Origin: an uncultured Thiohalocapsa sp.
Lineage (GTDB): Bacteria; Pseudomonadota; Gammaproteobacteria; Chromatiales; Chromatiaceae
Assembly: GCF_913063425.1 (NCBI RefSeq)
Contig: NZ_CAJXYK010000014.1
Coordinates: forward strand, 1 to 64,000
Direction of reading: 5' to 3'
DNA length: 64,000 nt
The notes beneath the pieces are model-generated. The model searched no databases. It was not told the DNA's origin and saw nothing but the letters and a program-made list of their open reading frames with translations. This document shows, piece after piece, positions 16,129 to 23,913 of the stretch (its first letter is position 1; every line of letters begins with the position of its first letter). Position numbers and translations under genes: made by a program.

Positions 16129-17886
16129 ATGGATATCAACGGCACAGACCGGTGCTTGGGCTGCATGGAGGAGAAGCGCGCAGCGCAGGTCTGCCCGCAC
16201 TGCGGCTGGGATGAGACGGGCGCGCAGGCATCACCGCTCGCACTGCCGCTGGGCGATGTGCTGAACGAGCAATACGTTGTGGGTCGTATGCTCGGTCACG
16301 GCGGCTTCGGCATCACCTACCTCGCGTGGGACCAACGCCTCAACACGCGGGTCGCGGTCAAGGAGTACATGCCGCGGGATCAGGTCACACGTGCCAAGGA
16401 CGGTCGCTCGGTCGCCGTCTTTCACGGCGAGGCTGCCGAGCAGTTCTCCTATGGGCTGAGCAAGTTCCTGGAAGAGGCCCGCAACCTCGCGCGCTTCACC
16501 GAGCATCCCGGCATCGTGACGGTCCTCGGCTTCTTCGAGGCCCATGGCACCGCCTACATGGTGATGCAGTACATCGACGGCCTGGACCTCAAGGCCTACC
16601 TTTCCCAGGTCGGCGGGCACCTGCCGACACAGGCCGGCCTCGGCATCATGTCGCCGGTGCTCGACGCGCTGCGTGCGGTGCACGACGCAGGCCTGCTGCA
16701 CCGCGACCTGAGCCCGGACAACATCTACATCACCCGCACGAGCCGCGTCATGATCCTGGACTTCGGTGCGGCGCGCGATGCCCTGGGCAGCCACAGCCGC
16801 AGCCTCGCGATGGTTCACAAGGAAGGGTTCTCTCCGGAAGAGCAATACCGGGTCAGCGGTCACCAGGGGCCCTGGACCGACATCTACGCCGCCGCCGCCA
16901 CGCTGTATCGCATGCTCACCGGCAAGACACCGCCGGATGCGATGGAACGGCTCGCGCAGGACACCCTCGAGCCCCCATCGCGCCTGGGCGTGATCCTGGC
17001 ACCCGACCAGGAGGCTGCTCTGACGAAGGCGCTCGCGGTGCGCGCGCCGGCGCGTTTTCAGGATGTACGGTCCTTCCAGGCGGCCCTGTTCGCGACAGCG
17101 CCCCAACCGTCAGCCCAGCCGCCAGCCCAGCCGCCAGCCCAGCCGTCGCCATCGCCGCCACAGGAGCCGTATGGTGCGCGAGCCACACCGCCGCCGGGCG
17201 CCCGCACCGCACGGGACACCGGCGGCACACGCTGGATGGTACCGGTGCTGATCCTGCTGATCGCGGTGCTCGCCGCCGGGCTCGGCTGGTCGCTGACGCG
17301 ACCGCCTGCTCAGCCGCCGGGCGCAGCGCAAGCGGGGCGGGATGAGGCGCCGTTCGCGGTGGCAGACGACGGCCCCAGCGCCGCGGACCTGCTCGCCGAG
17401 GCCGCGCGTGAAGCAGAGCTGGAGCGTCAGCGACAAGTCCAGGCCGAACGGCGGCGCGAAGCGCAGGCCGAACGCCAGCGCCAGGCCGAGCTGGAACGTC
17501 GGCGCCGGGAGCAGGAACAGGAGCGGGAGCAGGCGCGTCAGGCGGCCGTGGACCGTGCAGCCACCGCGGCTGCGGCGGCCGTGCGCAGCTACTACCGGCA
17601 CGTGGACAACGGTAGTACGTCGGCGGCCATGGCGCTGTGGCACGAGGTCAACAATCCGGACAGCCTGCGCGGCCTCATCAGCGGCACACGCAACGCCGAG
17701 GTCCTGAGGATCGACCGTATTCGTCTGGACCGGTCACTGTTGAGCGCCGACGTGCCGGTGCTCGTGCGGGTCACCGGCGCGGACGGCCGCACGGAATGCT
17801 GGGTCGGCCCCATTGCCATGAACAAGTTCGGCGGCGCGTGGAAGATCGAAACCATGAAGGGACTGCGCAAGCGCGCCTGCCCATAA
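16129..17886 (+). CDS. Zinc-ribbon Ser/Thr kinase with extracytoplasmic NTF2-like domain
   Basis: 585 residues. A zinc ribbon (CLGC at 9-12, CPHC at 22-25) is followed by a protein kinase domain: G-loop LGHGGFGITY, catalytic Lys78 (AVKEY), HRDLSPDNIY (191-200) and DFG (211-213), so it should be active. A Pro/Gln-rich linker leads to one membrane helix (about 366-388). A charged Arg/Glu/Gln coiled coil and a C-terminal NTF2-like domain (SYYRHVDNG onward) follow, presumably outside the membrane. It differs from the other island kinases in the G-loop and in HRDLSPDN. AGGAG eight bases before the ATG. The NTF2-like part resembles the N-terminus of the protein encoded at 19033. Substrate unknown. 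Confidence 0.9.
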   Translation: MDINGTDRCLGCMEEKRAAQVCPHCGWDETGAQASPLALPLGDVLNEQYVVGRMLGHGGFGITYLAWDQRLNTRVAVKEYMPRDQVTRAKDGRSVAVFHGEAAEQFSYGLSKFLEEARNLARFTEHPGIVTVLGFFEAHGTAYMVMQYIDGLDLKAYLSQVGGHLPTQAGLGIMSPVLDALRAVHDAGLLHRDLSPDNIYITRTSRVMILDFGAARDALGSHSRSLAMVHKEGFSPEEQYRVSGHQGPWTDIYAAAATLYRMLTGKTPPDAMERLAQDTLEPPSRLGVILAPDQEAALTKALAVRAPARFQDVRSFQAALFATAPQPSAQPPAQPPAQPSPSPPQEPYGARATPPPGARTARDTGGTRWMVPVLILLIAVLAAGLGWSLTRPPAQPPGAAQAGRDEAPFAVADDGPSAADLLAEAAREAELERQRQVQAERRREAQAERQRQAELERRRREQEQEREQARQAAVDRAATAAAAAVRSYYRHVDNGSTSAAMALWHEVNNPDSLRGLISGTRNAEVLRIDRIRLDRSLLSADVPVLVRVTGADGRTECWVGPIAMNKFGGAWKIETMKGLRKRACP

Positions 17887-17942
17887 GTCCCGACGCCCGT
17901 ACCTGTTGAACCTTTGAGCCCCTGAGCCTCTGCCTCGACCTG

Positions 17943-19022
17943 ATGAGCGCTCTGCTCCGTGACAGTCCGCATCCCACACGCACCGTACTCGCCGGCAGCG
18001 CGGCACCGGCGATGCTGTTCGCGGCCATGATCACCGCAGCACCCGCACTGGCGAGCCCCCCGCACACCTCCGTGGGATCGCAGGCGATTCTGGAGCACTG
18101 CTGGTCGTCCGCACAGCTCCGGGGCACGGCACGGGACCAGATACTGCTGGAGCTCGAAGACGCAGCGCTGTTCAACCGCGCACCGCCGGCGCGCACCAGG
18201 CCGCTGGTGCCCGCCCAACCCTTGCCCGCCGAGCTCCGCGGCTCCATCCGCAGCGTCGCCCTGCCGCCGGGGGACAAGCGCATCGCACTGACCTTCGACC
18301 TCTGCGAGATGGCGAGCGATGTCACCGGCTATGATGCGGAGCTGGTCAATTACCTGCGGCGGCACCGGGTACGCGCCACGTTCTACGCCGGCGGCAAATG
18401 GATGCGCAGCCATCCCGAGAAGACCAAGCAGCTGATGGCAGACCCCTTGTTCGAACTCGGCAACCACGCCTGGACCCACGGTAACCTCCGCTACCTGGCA
18501 ACCGACGAGGCCGCGGAGCAGATTCTCTGGACGCAGGCCCAGTACGAGCTGCTGCGGGAGGAGCTCGCCGCCTCCGCCTGCGTGCGGCGGCTGCCCGCGG
18601 CGGAGCTCACTGCCATTCCGCATCGGCTCCTGTCCTTTCGCTTCCCCTTCGGCACCTGCAATGACTCCGCCCTGCGGCAGCTCGCGCAGGCCGGTCTGCC
18701 CGCGGTGCAGTGGGACATCGTCACCGGTGACCCGACCCGCAGAACATCGGCAAAGGACATCGCCCGGCGCATCCTGAATAACGCCCGCCCCGGCTCCATC
18801 GTCATCGCCCACGCCAATGGCCGCGGCTGGAGCACGGCGGAGTCCCTGGATCTGTTCGTGCCGCGGTTGCGGCAGGCGGGCTACGCGTTCGCCACCGTGT
18901 CCGAGCTGATCACCGCCGGCAGGCCCCATATCGTCAACCAATGCTTCTGGAGCCGACCCGGCGACAATGACTATGTCGACGGCAGATACGGCAAGGGCAC
19001 CGAAAAGCCCTGGCCCCGCTGA
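17943..19022 (+). CDS. Secreted polysaccharide deacetylase-family protein
   Basis: 359 residues with a signal-type segment (residues 18-38, ending APALA) and a NodB-homology CE4 domain. Visible motifs are IALTFDLCEM (TFDD region), ELGNHAWTHGNL (HxxxH zinc motif), SFRFPFGTCN, VQWDIVTGDP and IVIAHANG. The usual second Asp of TFDD is Leu, with Glu two residues later, so metal binding may differ. The expected reaction is N-deacetylation of a polysaccharide or peptidoglycan. It lies 56 bases after the kinase gene and 10 bases before a paralogue, within a probable operon. The ATG at 17943 places the hydrophobic segment correctly. Confidence 0.85.
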   Translation: MSALLRDSPHPTRTVLAGSAAPAMLFAAMITAAPALASPPHTSVGSQAILEHCWSSAQLRGTARDQILLELEDAALFNRAPPARTRPLVPAQPLPAELRGSIRSVALPPGDKRIALTFDLCEMASDVTGYDAELVNYLRRHRVRATFYAGGKWMRSHPEKTKQLMADPLFELGNHAWTHGNLRYLATDEAAEQILWTQAQYELLREELAASACVRRLPAAELTAIPHRLLSFRFPFGTCNDSALRQLAQAGLPAVQWDIVTGDPTRRTSAKDIARRILNNARPGSIVIAHANGRGWSTAESLDLFVPRLRQAGYAFATVSELITAGRPHIVNQCFWSRPGDNDYVDGRYGKGTEKPWPR

Positions 19023-19032
19023 GTGCCGGGCC

Positions 19033-20496
19033 ATGGCGCACTGCCCACCCCGGATCGGCCCCGTTGCCCTGGCCTCGGCGGTTCTGCTGCTGCCGCCGCC
19101 GGTCGCCGGCGTGCCGGAGCCGCGGGCGGCGCTGCTGGACTATTATGCCGCCGTCGACAGCGGCGACTGCGCACGCGCCGCAGCGCTGCGCCCAGGCTAT
19201 GCCCAATCCGCCTGCGCCGCCATTGCCGGCACCCGCGTGCTCGCCGCAACGATCATTGCCCGCGAGGCCGGGCGTGCCGTGCTGTCGCTGAGCGTTACAG
19301 TGGACAAGCGCGACGGCCCAACACAGCGTTTCAACGGGCAGGTCGGGATGCGCCGATGCGGCGATCAGTGGTATGTCCCGAGCTGGGCCTTCTCCAATGC
19401 GGGCGGCAGCGACTTCACTGAGCGCTTTCTGAACGGCAGCCTGGATCACTCCACCGATTTCTGCGCCAGTACGGTGCCGGTTCCGGCTGCCGCGGACGTA
19501 GTCGCCTCGCCCGAGGCGCCGCCGGTGCCGGATCCGGCGCCCGCCGCCGTGGCACATGGCACGGTGACCGTTGGGTCGCCGTACCTGCTGGCGCGCTGCT
19601 GGACCGACGCGGACCTCGCCGCCCTGCCCCATGAAGCAGAGCTCACCACCGCCACGGCGCCGCTGCCGCCGCTGCGGCGGCAGCCTGCCGTGGACCGCTG
19701 GAGCGGCACGGCCCAGCCACCGTTCATGAACCTGCGTTTCGTGCGGCCCGCGGGGGGTGCGCGCCTCGTCGCGCTGACCTTCAATCTGATCGAGCGCCCC
19801 GGCGAAGTTGCGGGCTACGACACGGACCTCGTGCAGGCGCTGCGCTCGGCCCGCGCGCCGGCTACGCTCTTCGCCAGCGGGCGCTGGATGCAGAGTCATC
19901 CGGAGCGCACGCGCCAGCTGATGGCCGACCCCTTGTTCGAGCTCGGCAGCCTCGGCTGGGACCATCGCAACATGATCTTTCCGGAGCCCAACGAAGCGCT
20001 GCGCCAATGGCGCCTGGCCGATGCCGTCTACCATCAGCTGCGCTGGGATCTCTCGCACCGCCGCTGCACCGCTGATGCCCGCGGCCGGGAGGAGATGGCG
20101 CACATCCCCGCCCTGCCCACTCTGCTGCGCTTCCCATACGGGCGCTGCGACCGCTCCGCCCTGGCCGTGGCCGCCACCGCGGGCCTGCCCATCGTGCAAT
20201 GGAGCCTGGTGCTCGACGACATCGCGCATGGGTCCAGCATTGAATCCATGCGTACGCGGGTCCGCGATGACCTCGCCCGCCGCGGCCCCGGGCTCATCGT
20301 CGTCGGGCACGCCGACGGTCGCGGGAGGCACACGGCCGCGGTCGTGCGCCTGCTGCTCGCCGACCTGAGCGCCGACGGCTACCAGCCGGTGACGGTCTCG
20401 ACCCTGCTCAGCGCGGGCGAGCCCGTTGCCTACCCCGCCTGCTTCGAGCACCGCCCGGGAGACAACCTGGACTATGACGACCGGTTCTCTGATTGA
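19033..20496 (+). CDS. NTF2-like/polysaccharide deacetylase-like fusion, probably inactive
   Basis: 487 residues. A signal-type N-terminus (PVALASAVLLLPPPVAG) is followed by a domain of about 100 residues starting LLDYYAAVDSGDCARAAALR that resembles the C-terminal NTF2-like domain of the kinase encoded at 16129. A Pro/Ala linker then leads to a NodB-like domain. The catalytic motifs are eroded: TFDD reads TFNLIE and the HxxxH motif reads LGSLGWDH, while RFPYGRCD and LIVVGHADG remain. This suggests a ligand-binding rather than catalytic role. ATG 19033 lies 10 bases after the preceding stop; an ATG at 18967 would place the signal internally. The next gene overlaps its end by 23 bases. Confidence 0.8.
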   Translation: MAHCPPRIGPVALASAVLLLPPPVAGVPEPRAALLDYYAAVDSGDCARAAALRPGYAQSACAAIAGTRVLAATIIAREAGRAVLSLSVTVDKRDGPTQRFNGQVGMRRCGDQWYVPSWAFSNAGGSDFTERFLNGSLDHSTDFCASTVPVPAAADVVASPEAPPVPDPAPAAVAHGTVTVGSPYLLARCWTDADLAALPHEAELTTATAPLPPLRRQPAVDRWSGTAQPPFMNLRFVRPAGGARLVALTFNLIERPGEVAGYDTDLVQALRSARAPATLFASGRWMQSHPERTRQLMADPLFELGSLGWDHRNMIFPEPNEALRQWRLADAVYHQLRWDLSHRRCTADARGREEMAHIPALPTLLRFPYGRCDRSALAVAATAGLPIVQWSLVLDDIAHGSSIESMRTRVRDDLARRGPGLIVVGHADGRGRHTAAVVRLLLADLSADGYQPVTVSTLLSAGEPVAYPACFEHRPGDNLDYDDRFSD

Positions 20497-21022
20497 CGCG
20501 GCCGGCTGCGCGGCGGATGCCTCCGACAACCTCGGCGGCGGCCTGGTGCTCGGCACACTCCGCGACGGCGAGATCGCCGGACTTGCCACCGCTATGGCTG
20601 CGCTGGAGCCTTGGCGCGCCCTCGGTTACCAGCCCGCGGCCCTCGCGCACTACTGGCAGCGCCCCGATGTGGGCGCCTGCCGCATCGAAGTCCGGCTGAA
20701 CGCGCGTTGCGCCGGCGCGCTGTGCGTAAGACCCCGCTGGCTGTGCGGCCCCTTTCTGGAACTGCTCTGCCTGCTCCCGCAGGCCCAGGGGCAGGGCGTG
20801 GGCCGGCGGATCATCGACTGGCTGGCGACGCGCGCCGCCGGCCTCGGCGCGAATCTCTGGACCTCCGTGAGCAGTACCAATCCGCGCGCCCACGCCTTCT
20901 ATCGCCGCAACGGCTTTGTCGAGGCAGCGCGCCTGCCGCAGCTGATCGCCACGGACGCCGACGAGCTGCTGCTGCGCCGGCACCTCGGCAACCATCGCCC
21001 CGGCGTGGAGGACCATCCGTGA
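20474..21022 (+). CDS. GNAT-family N-acetyltransferase
   Basis: 182 residues. The acetyl-CoA-binding signature is seen in LELLCLLPQAQGQGVGRRII (Q/RxxGxG/A loop), and SSTNPRAHAFYRRNGFVEAARL is the typical C-terminal GNAT segment. The N-terminal 60 residues are less conserved. ATG 20474 lies inside the end of the preceding gene. Its stop overlaps the next GTG start (GTGA), so coupling to the phosphatase-like gene is likely. Substrate unknown; no signal peptide, so cytoplasmic. Confidence 0.8.
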   Translation: MTTGSLIDAAGCAADASDNLGGGLVLGTLRDGEIAGLATAMAALEPWRALGYQPAALAHYWQRPDVGACRIEVRLNARCAGALCVRPRWLCGPFLELLCLLPQAQGQGVGRRIIDWLATRAAGLGANLWTSVSSTNPRAHAFYRRNGFVEAARLPQLIATDADELLLRRHLGNHRPGVEDHP

Positions 21023-22152
21023 CCGCCAGGTTCGCCGGATCGCTGCCGGGCGCCGGCCTCACGGTGGGCGCCGCCGAGGACCGCTCCGGCGACGAGCCGG
21101 ACCCACGGCCCTTGGTGGTGCACTGGGCGTTGCCCGGCGGCGCCGGCCTGCTCGGCGCGGTCGCAGACAGCGTGCATGGCCAGGCGGACGAGCGCAAAGC
21201 AGGGCAGCTCGCCCTGGATGCACTGCGCCAGGGCTGGCGAGCCGGTCCGCCCGTGGCCCTCGGCGCCGAGGCGCTCGTCGATGCCTTGGATCAGGCTAAC
21301 GATCTGGTGCGTCAGGTGGCCGCCCAGGCGGCGGGCGCTGCGCCGGCCCGGATCTCGCTCACCCTGCTCGCGCTGCACCGGGGCCGACTCGACTGGGGCC
21401 GACTCGACTGGGAGGGGCTCGACTGGGTGTCCGCGGGCGACAACGGGCTGTTCCTGCTGCGGGATGACGAGCTGGTATCGCTCATCGAGCCTGGCTTCCC
21501 GGCGACTGTTGCAGGCTGTGCCTATCTGGGCATGGAACGGCCGCCGGCGCTCGATCAAAGCCTGCGCCCACTGCCCCTGCGACCCGGCGACAGACTGCTG
21601 CTCAGCAGCCCGGCTGTCGCCCGGCACTTGCAGCCGCGCGACATCGCCAGTGCGCTGCGCTTCGATGCACAGCCGGCGGCACAGGAGCTGGTGGCCCTGA
21701 CGGCCCCGGCGGCGCCGGGCCGGGCACGGGTGCTGGTGATCGCCACCCCACCGGCACTGCCGGCCGCTCCTGCCGTCGTGCACCCCCAGGGCGCAAACCG
21801 GGGCGCAAACCGGAGTGCAGACCGGGGCGCGCGCGCGCAACAGCTCGCCTCAGCCGTTGTGCCACGCAGCAGGCTGCCGCTGCCGCGCGACCCCGTCTGG
21901 CTCGCCGCGCTGGCAGCGACGGCCCTCGCCGTGGTGCTGGGCCTCATCGCCCTGCTCGTACACCTGGGCGCGCGACCCATGCCCGCCGACACTGCGCCGG
22001 CACCTTCGGCTGCCGACACCACACCTGCGCCAGCGGCGCGGGCGCAACGGTCGCCGCCGGCGCAGACGAATCAGGCTACCCCGGCGGCCGGAGCTGCGGA
22101 GATGCCCGCGCGTCCCCTGCAGTACCGCGACCTGCCTCCCGCCGGCGACTGA
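21019..22152 (+). CDS. Degenerate PP2C-like phosphatase with membrane helix
   Basis: 377 residues from GTG 21019. The layout matches PPM/PP2C: LLGAVADSVHG where PP2C has DGMGGH, a central WVSAGDNGLFLLRDDELVSL in place of GDSRLYLYR, and DRLLLSSPAVARHL in place of LLCSDGL. At least two metal-binding Asp positions (DG in the first and third motifs) are changed, so catalysis is doubtful. A Pro/Ala region and one membrane helix (LAALAATALAVVLGLIALLV) precede a short Pro-rich tail. A local repeat RLDWGRLDWEGLDW lies near residue 125. It sits in the kinase arm and may be a pseudophosphatase. Confidence 0.7.
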   Translation: MTARFAGSLPGAGLTVGAAEDRSGDEPDPRPLVVHWALPGGAGLLGAVADSVHGQADERKAGQLALDALRQGWRAGPPVALGAEALVDALDQANDLVRQVAAQAAGAAPARISLTLLALHRGRLDWGRLDWEGLDWVSAGDNGLFLLRDDELVSLIEPGFPATVAGCAYLGMERPPALDQSLRPLPLRPGDRLLLSSPAVARHLQPRDIASALRFDAQPAAQELVALTAPAAPGRARVLVIATPPALPAAPAVVHPQGANRGANRSADRGARAQQLASAVVPRSRLPLPRDPVWLAALAATALAVVLGLIALLVHLGARPMPADTAPAPSAADTTPAPAARAQRSPPAQTNQATPAAGAAEMPARPLQYRDLPPAGD

Positions 22153-22233
22153 ATGATTGCGCAGGAACCCACCGACCCACCCCGGACATCTCCGCAAGCG
22201 CCGTTCGACCACACCGACAGGGAGGCTGTGAAC

Positions 22234-23862
22234 ATGCCCAGCATCCAGCTTCGACGCACCGCGGCCCGTGGCGCCGCTCGCAGAAGGGCGACACCGGGCC
22301 GCTTTGCTCGCGAACCGGCGTCGCGCGCGACCGCCCGCGCCGTGCTCCTCGGCCTGATCGCGGGGCTCGCGCTGCCTGCGCAGGGCGAGCGGCTGCCTGG
22401 GACCGCTGCGGCAGCGCGCTCCGCATGCCCCATTACCACGGGCACCGGGCTGCCGGGCCAGCCGCCGGGGCAGCGATCCTTCGCCGCCTGGCGCGCCGCC
22501 TTCGAGCGGGCCGCCGTCACCTGCGGCATCCGCCCGCGCGTCGCCGCCGCAGCCTTACAGGCGGCCCGACTGGACCCGGCCATTGCGCGGCTCGACCAAC
22601 GCCAGGCGGAATACAACAGCACCTTCATGGGCTACCTGCATCGGCGCGTCAGCGATGTACTGGTGCAACAGGGCCGCGCGCGCCTGCAACGGCACGCCAC
22701 CCTGCTGCGCGGCATCGAAGCGCGCTACGGCGTTGCGCCCGAGGTGCTGGTGGCCCTGTGGGGGCTGGAGTCGGGCTTCGGCGCCAACCAGGGCGATACA
22801 CCCGTGCTCGCTGCCCTGGCGACCCTCGCCTACGACGGGCGCCGGCGGGAGTTGTACCAGCGACAGCTGCTGGCGGCGCTCAGGCTGCTCGACGCCGGCG
22901 ACGTCGCCCCTGTGCAGCTGCGGGGCTCCTGGGCAGGCGCCATGGGCCAGGTGCAGTTCATGCCGACCACCTTCGTCGCCCATGCCCTGGACGCCGACGG
23001 CGACGGCCGCCGGGATCTCTGGGGCTCCACCACCGATGCGCTGACCTCGGCAGCCAACTACCTGACACGCATTGGTTGGCGAGCGGATCAGCCCTGGGGC
23101 ATCGAGGTGACTCTGCCGCCGGATTTCGACCCCTATTCCGCGGAGCTGAACGTGCGCCGCGACACGGCAGACTGGGCAGAACAGGGCCTGCGCCTCGCCC
23201 GGGGAGGTGCGCTGGCTGATGCCCTGGGGCGCCTGCCCGCGCGCGGCGCCGTGGTGCTGCCCTCGGGCATCGAGGGGCCGGCGTTCCTGGTGTTCGACAA
23301 CTTCGATGCGATCCTGGAATGGAACCGCTCGATCTTCTACGCGCTGTCCGTCGGCTATCTGGCGCAGCGGCTGGCGGGCGGTCCCACGCTGGTGGGGCGG
23401 GCGCCGCCGGGCGAGCAGGCGCTCAGCCGCACCGAGGTGATGCGGTTGCAGGAGGCGCTGAACGCCCTCGGGCTGGACGCGGGCGAGCCGGACGGCATGG
23501 TGGGCGCCCAAACGCGCCAGGCACTGCGCAGGTATCAGGCCGGGGCCGGGCTGACGGCGGACGCCTATCCCACGCCGGCGCTGATTGCGCGCATCCGGGC
23601 CGAAGCCAGGGGCGAGGCGCCAGGCGCCCTGCCGGCGACGGACCGCACATCGGTGCGCGCGCTCCAGCGCGGGCTGGAACGGCTCGGCTACGACCCGGGT
23701 CCGAGCGACGGCCTCATGGGCACGCGCACGCGCACGGCACTGAACGCCTACCTCAGCGACCGCGGTCAGGCGCCGGTAGCCCGGCCCAGCCGGTCTCTGG
23801 TGGAGCGTATCGCCACTGAAGGCGAGGCGGTGGCAGAGACGGTGCTGGAATCGCCCGAATAG
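22234..23862 (+). CDS. MltB-type lytic murein transglycosylase with peptidoglycan-binding domains
   Basis: 542 residues. After a basic N-terminus and hydrophobic signal-type segment comes the SLT_2/MltB domain: ALWGLESGFGANQGDTPVL with the catalytic Glu, then GSWAGAMGQVQFMPTTF and DADGDGRRDLWGSTTDAL. Two PG_binding_1 repeats follow (LQEALNALGLDAGEPDGMVG and LQRGLERLGYDPGPSDGLMG). It should cleave peptidoglycan glycan strands with 1,6-anhydro ring formation. ATG 22234 has GGGAGG eight bases upstream; an ATG at 22153 directly after the preceding stop is possible. It is the last gene of the plus-strand arm, converging on the kinase gene at 23914. Confidence 0.9.
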   Translation: MPSIQLRRTAARGAARRRATPGRFAREPASRATARAVLLGLIAGLALPAQGERLPGTAAAARSACPITTGTGLPGQPPGQRSFAAWRAAFERAAVTCGIRPRVAAAALQAARLDPAIARLDQRQAEYNSTFMGYLHRRVSDVLVQQGRARLQRHATLLRGIEARYGVAPEVLVALWGLESGFGANQGDTPVLAALATLAYDGRRRELYQRQLLAALRLLDAGDVAPVQLRGSWAGAMGQVQFMPTTFVAHALDADGDGRRDLWGSTTDALTSAANYLTRIGWRADQPWGIEVTLPPDFDPYSAELNVRRDTADWAEQGLRLARGGALADALGRLPARGAVVLPSGIEGPAFLVFDNFDAILEWNRSIFYALSVGYLAQRLAGGPTLVGRAPPGEQALSRTEVMRLQEALNALGLDAGEPDGMVGAQTRQALRRYQAGAGLTADAYPTPALIARIRAEARGEAPGALPATDRTSVRALQRGLERLGYDPGPSDGLMGTRTRTALNAYLSDRGQAPVARPSRSLVERIATEGEAVAETVLESPE

Positions 23863-23913
23863 ACCGCGGGACGCACCGCCGCTGTGCACGTCGGGCGACA
23901 GCGCGGCCTGAGA

